Source of the DNA: Stenotrophomonas maltophilia
Lineage (GTDB): Bacteria > Pseudomonadota > Gammaproteobacteria > Xanthomonadales > Xanthomonadaceae
DNA length: 64,000 nt
Direction of reading: 5' to 3'
Assembly (NCBI RefSeq): GCF_039555535.1
Contig: NZ_CP154630.1
Location: 1,997,001-2,061,000, forward strand
Shown: piece after piece, positions 62,498 through 64,000 of the stretch
Layout of the letters: each line of letters begins with the position of its first letter
Numbering within the stretch: position 1 is the stretch's first letter
The notes under the pieces: model-generated
What the model was told of the DNA's origin: nothing
What the model saw: only the letters and a program-made list of their open reading frames with translations
The model's database searches: none
Translations under genes and position numbers: made by a program

Positions 62498-63432
62498 CAG
62501 GGCGATCCCATCTTGGACATGGTGGTGGCCAGCGCGACCAGCGCCGGTCCGGCAAGAACCAGCATCAGCGCTGGCAGCAGGGTCAGCATCATCACCACGG
62601 TCATCTTCACCGAGAGCTTGCCGACCTTTTCCTTCAGGGTGTTGCGGCGCTGTTCCCGCAACCGGATGCTGAACTGCCGCAGCGGTTCCTGCACCGCGCC
62701 GCCATGTGCGTGCACCTGCAGGATCAACTGCATCAGGCTGGTCAGGTCGTCATCCGCATAGACCTCACTCAGGCGACGCAGGGACTGCGCGCGGGTACGG
62801 CCATGGGTGTAGGCGACGTTGGCCTCCTGCAGCTCGCCGCCGAGCACCGGCAACGCATCGCGCAGCTTGTCGCCCAGCGTCTGCAGGCTCTGGTCCATGC
62901 TGAAGCCCACGCCTTGCAGCAGGCGCAGCAGGTCGATCAGCAGGGGCAGCTCGTTGTCGACCGCGCGCCGGCGGCGCTTCACCCACGAAGAGAGGATGAA
63001 CTTCGGCAGCAGCAGGCCTGCCGCGAGCGCACCGATCACGACCATCATCCTGGCCAGCCCCTGGGCACTGCTGAACGCCAGGGCCAGCGCCAGCACCAGT
63101 ACGCCCAGCAGCAGTCGCACGCCAAGATAGATGGCGGTGCCACGTCGTGTGTTCCAGCCTGCCAGGTCCAGCAGCAGCCGGTCTTCATTGGCCAGCAGCG
63201 CGGATTCCAGGCGGCCGCCACTGAGCGCGCGCCCGAAGCGTTCCAGCCAACCCAGCGAATCACGGCGCGCGGCCTCCGGGTCGCGTGCTTCATCCCGCGG
63301 TTGCAGCGCGGTCTTCAAGGTGGCCGAGGTGCGCTGTTCGCGGTGGCTGCGTATCCATCCGGCGATGCCCAGCAGGGCAACACCGGCGGCCAGCACCAGC
63401 AGGGACAGGGCAAACCAGGTGCTTGCGCTCAT
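62497..63432 (-). CDS. tadC: TadC-like inner-membrane platform protein
   Basis: A 311-residue GspF-domain (T2SS-F) protein of the Tad pilus motor platform. Hydrophobic segments lie at about residues 5-27, 103-150 and 285-310. The conserved GspF block reads LPLLIDLLRLLQGVGFSMDQ and ... DLTSLMQLILQVHAHGGAVQEPLRQ in the family position. GGAGG precedes the ATG. It pairs with TadB, which lies 28 bases upstream in the same operon, to form the platform for the TadA ATPase. Confidence 0.9.
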   Translation of the reverse strand: MSASTWFALSLLVLAAGVALLGIAGWIRSHREQRTSATLKTALQPRDEARDPEAARRDSLGWLERFGRALSGGRLESALLANEDRLLLDLAGWNTRRGTAIYLGVRLLLGVLVLALALAFSSAQGLARMMVVIGALAAGLLLPKFILSSWVKRRRRAVDNELPLLIDLLRLLQGVGFSMDQSLQTLGDKLRDALPVLGGELQEANVAYTHGRTRAQSLRRLSEVYADDDLTSLMQLILQVHAHGGAVQEPLRQFSIRLREQRRNTLKEKVGKLSVKMTVVMMLTLLPALMLVLAGPALVALATTMSKMGSP

Positions 63433-63460
63433 CGGGCACCTCCGTGGTGGATTCCGGTGG

Positions 63461-64000
63461 TCATAGCGACTTGGCCAGGCGATAGAGCAGGAAGGCGCCA
63501 AACAGCTCCAGCCCGAGCGCGATCAGCAGGATCTTGTGACCCAGCGGATCGTGCAGCACCGGCTGGAAGAACTCAGGGCTGGAAATCGCCATCAGCACCG
63601 CGCTGGCCGGTGGCAGCAGGCCGAGCACCCAGGCCGACATGCGCGTTTCCGACGTGGTCGCGGCCAGCTCCTGCTGGGCCTGCTCCAGGTCGCGCATGAA
63701 ATCGCCCATGCGCTGCAGGATCTGATCGGAGCGCCCGCCGATGCGCACGCTGACGCCGATCACCACGGACAGTACCTTGAGCACGTCCATCCGGTAGGGT
63801 TGCGCCGCCAGGCTCAAGGCACGGTCCAGGTCCATGCCGCTGCGTGCGTAGCGCACGGTGGTGTCCAGCAGTCCGCGCAGCGGCGCGCTGGTCTGCATCG
63901 ACGCCACCTGGAACGCCGCCTGCAGGCTGTTGCCGAGTGCGGTCAACCGCACCAGGTTGTCGAGGAAGTCGGGCAGCTGGTGCAGCAGCTGTGCACGCAG
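63461..64000 (-). CDS. tadB: TadB-like inner-membrane platform protein (partial, 5' end off the right edge)
   Basis: The last 179 residues of a TadB-type GspF-domain protein. The frame is open to the right edge (LPDFLDNLVRLTALGNSLQA) and shows the family segments APLRGLLDTTVRYARSGMDLD, SVRIGGRSDQILQRMGDFM and a C-terminal membrane hairpin (SAWVLGLLPPASAVLMAISS ... HKILLIALGLELFGAFLLYR). An internal Met at 63952 should not be taken as the start. The rest of the Tad locus (tadA, rcpA/C, flp) is expected beyond the window. Confidence 0.9.
   Translation of the reverse strand: MRAQLLHQLPDFLDNLVRLTALGNSLQAAFQVASMQTSAPLRGLLDTTVRYARSGMDLDRALSLAAQPYRMDVLKVLSVVIGVSVRIGGRSDQILQRMGDFMRDLEQAQQELAATTSETRMSAWVLGLLPPASAVLMAISSPEFFQPVLHDPLGHKILLIALGLELFGAFLLYRLAKSL

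Noticed and set aside
1..64000. tRNA, rRNA, riboswitch, prophage, transposase and defence genes
   Set aside because: I looked for cloverleaf ends, conserved rRNA segments, integrase or transposase motifs and restriction/toxin families, and saw none that I could support.

Overview
The window is high-GC, gene-dense chromosomal DNA that looks like a member of the Stenotrophomonas maltophilia complex (Gammaproteobacteria, Lysobacterales). The main evidence is the many short palindromic repeats that open with GTAG and carry cores such as GAGCCGAGC..GCTCGGCT, ACGCCGACC..GGTCGGC or GATCCACGC..GCGTGGAT; these match the S. maltophilia GTAG (SMAG) REP family. The protein families are also typical of that group: imuA-imuB-dnaE2, an alpha-amino acid ester hydrolase of Xanthomonas type, and DUF2968/DUF3613 next to a Tad locus. 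I see no rRNA, tRNA, phage, transposase or CRISPR.

Layout. 1-5000 (minus): SOS mutasome imuA-imuB-dnaE2 with a candidate LexA box. 5079-10150: a cyclase/DsbA-like/LysR run, a sterol desaturase-type hydroxylase, an AraC regulator and a VOC protein. 10488-13283: a secreted GH3 glycosidase with an unusual N-terminal domain. 13464-16219: a LysR regulator divergent from an MFS exporter plus a small SnoaL-like protein. 16441-21212: alpha-amino acid ester hydrolase, AraC regulator, SDR, MgtC-like protein. 21268-26762: a complete lactate-use operon (lldP-lldR-lldD-dld) preceded by two LldR/PdhR-type operators. 26873-34651: secreted or lipid-anchored proteins (I78 inhibitor, Cdh), a GNAT enzyme, a TonB-dependent receptor and a lipoprotein gene split by an in-frame stop. 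34834-45465: two amidohydrolases, ankyrin protein, LytS/LytTR-like two-component pair, BAAT-type hydrolase, two LysR regulators and a second MFS exporter. 45466-46019: a highly structured intergenic region. 46020-49695: NarL-type regulator and propeller sensor kinase. 49792-56571: a tightly coupled operon of short AraC regulator, isochorismatase-like hydrolase, DoxX, Tat-exported amidohydrolase, outer-membrane barrel and MFS transporter. 56695-58890: haloperoxidase-like hydrolase and two small periplasmic proteins. 58990-64000 (minus): the distal part of a Tad pilus locus (tadB, tadC, tadD, DUF3613, tadG-like), with tadB leaving the right edge.

How genes work together. Four LysR and three AraC regulators sit mostly divergent from, or at the head of, small catabolic, efflux or enzyme units, the pattern of an accessory but stable chromosomal region. 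The best-defined circuits are the lactate operon with its two operators and the mutasome with its LexA box. The least explained are the operon at 50175-56571 and the intergenic region at 45466-46019. That region is framed by 26-base inverted repeats and holds two 102-base copies of a palindromic element. The stems of the two copies differ by paired, compensating changes.
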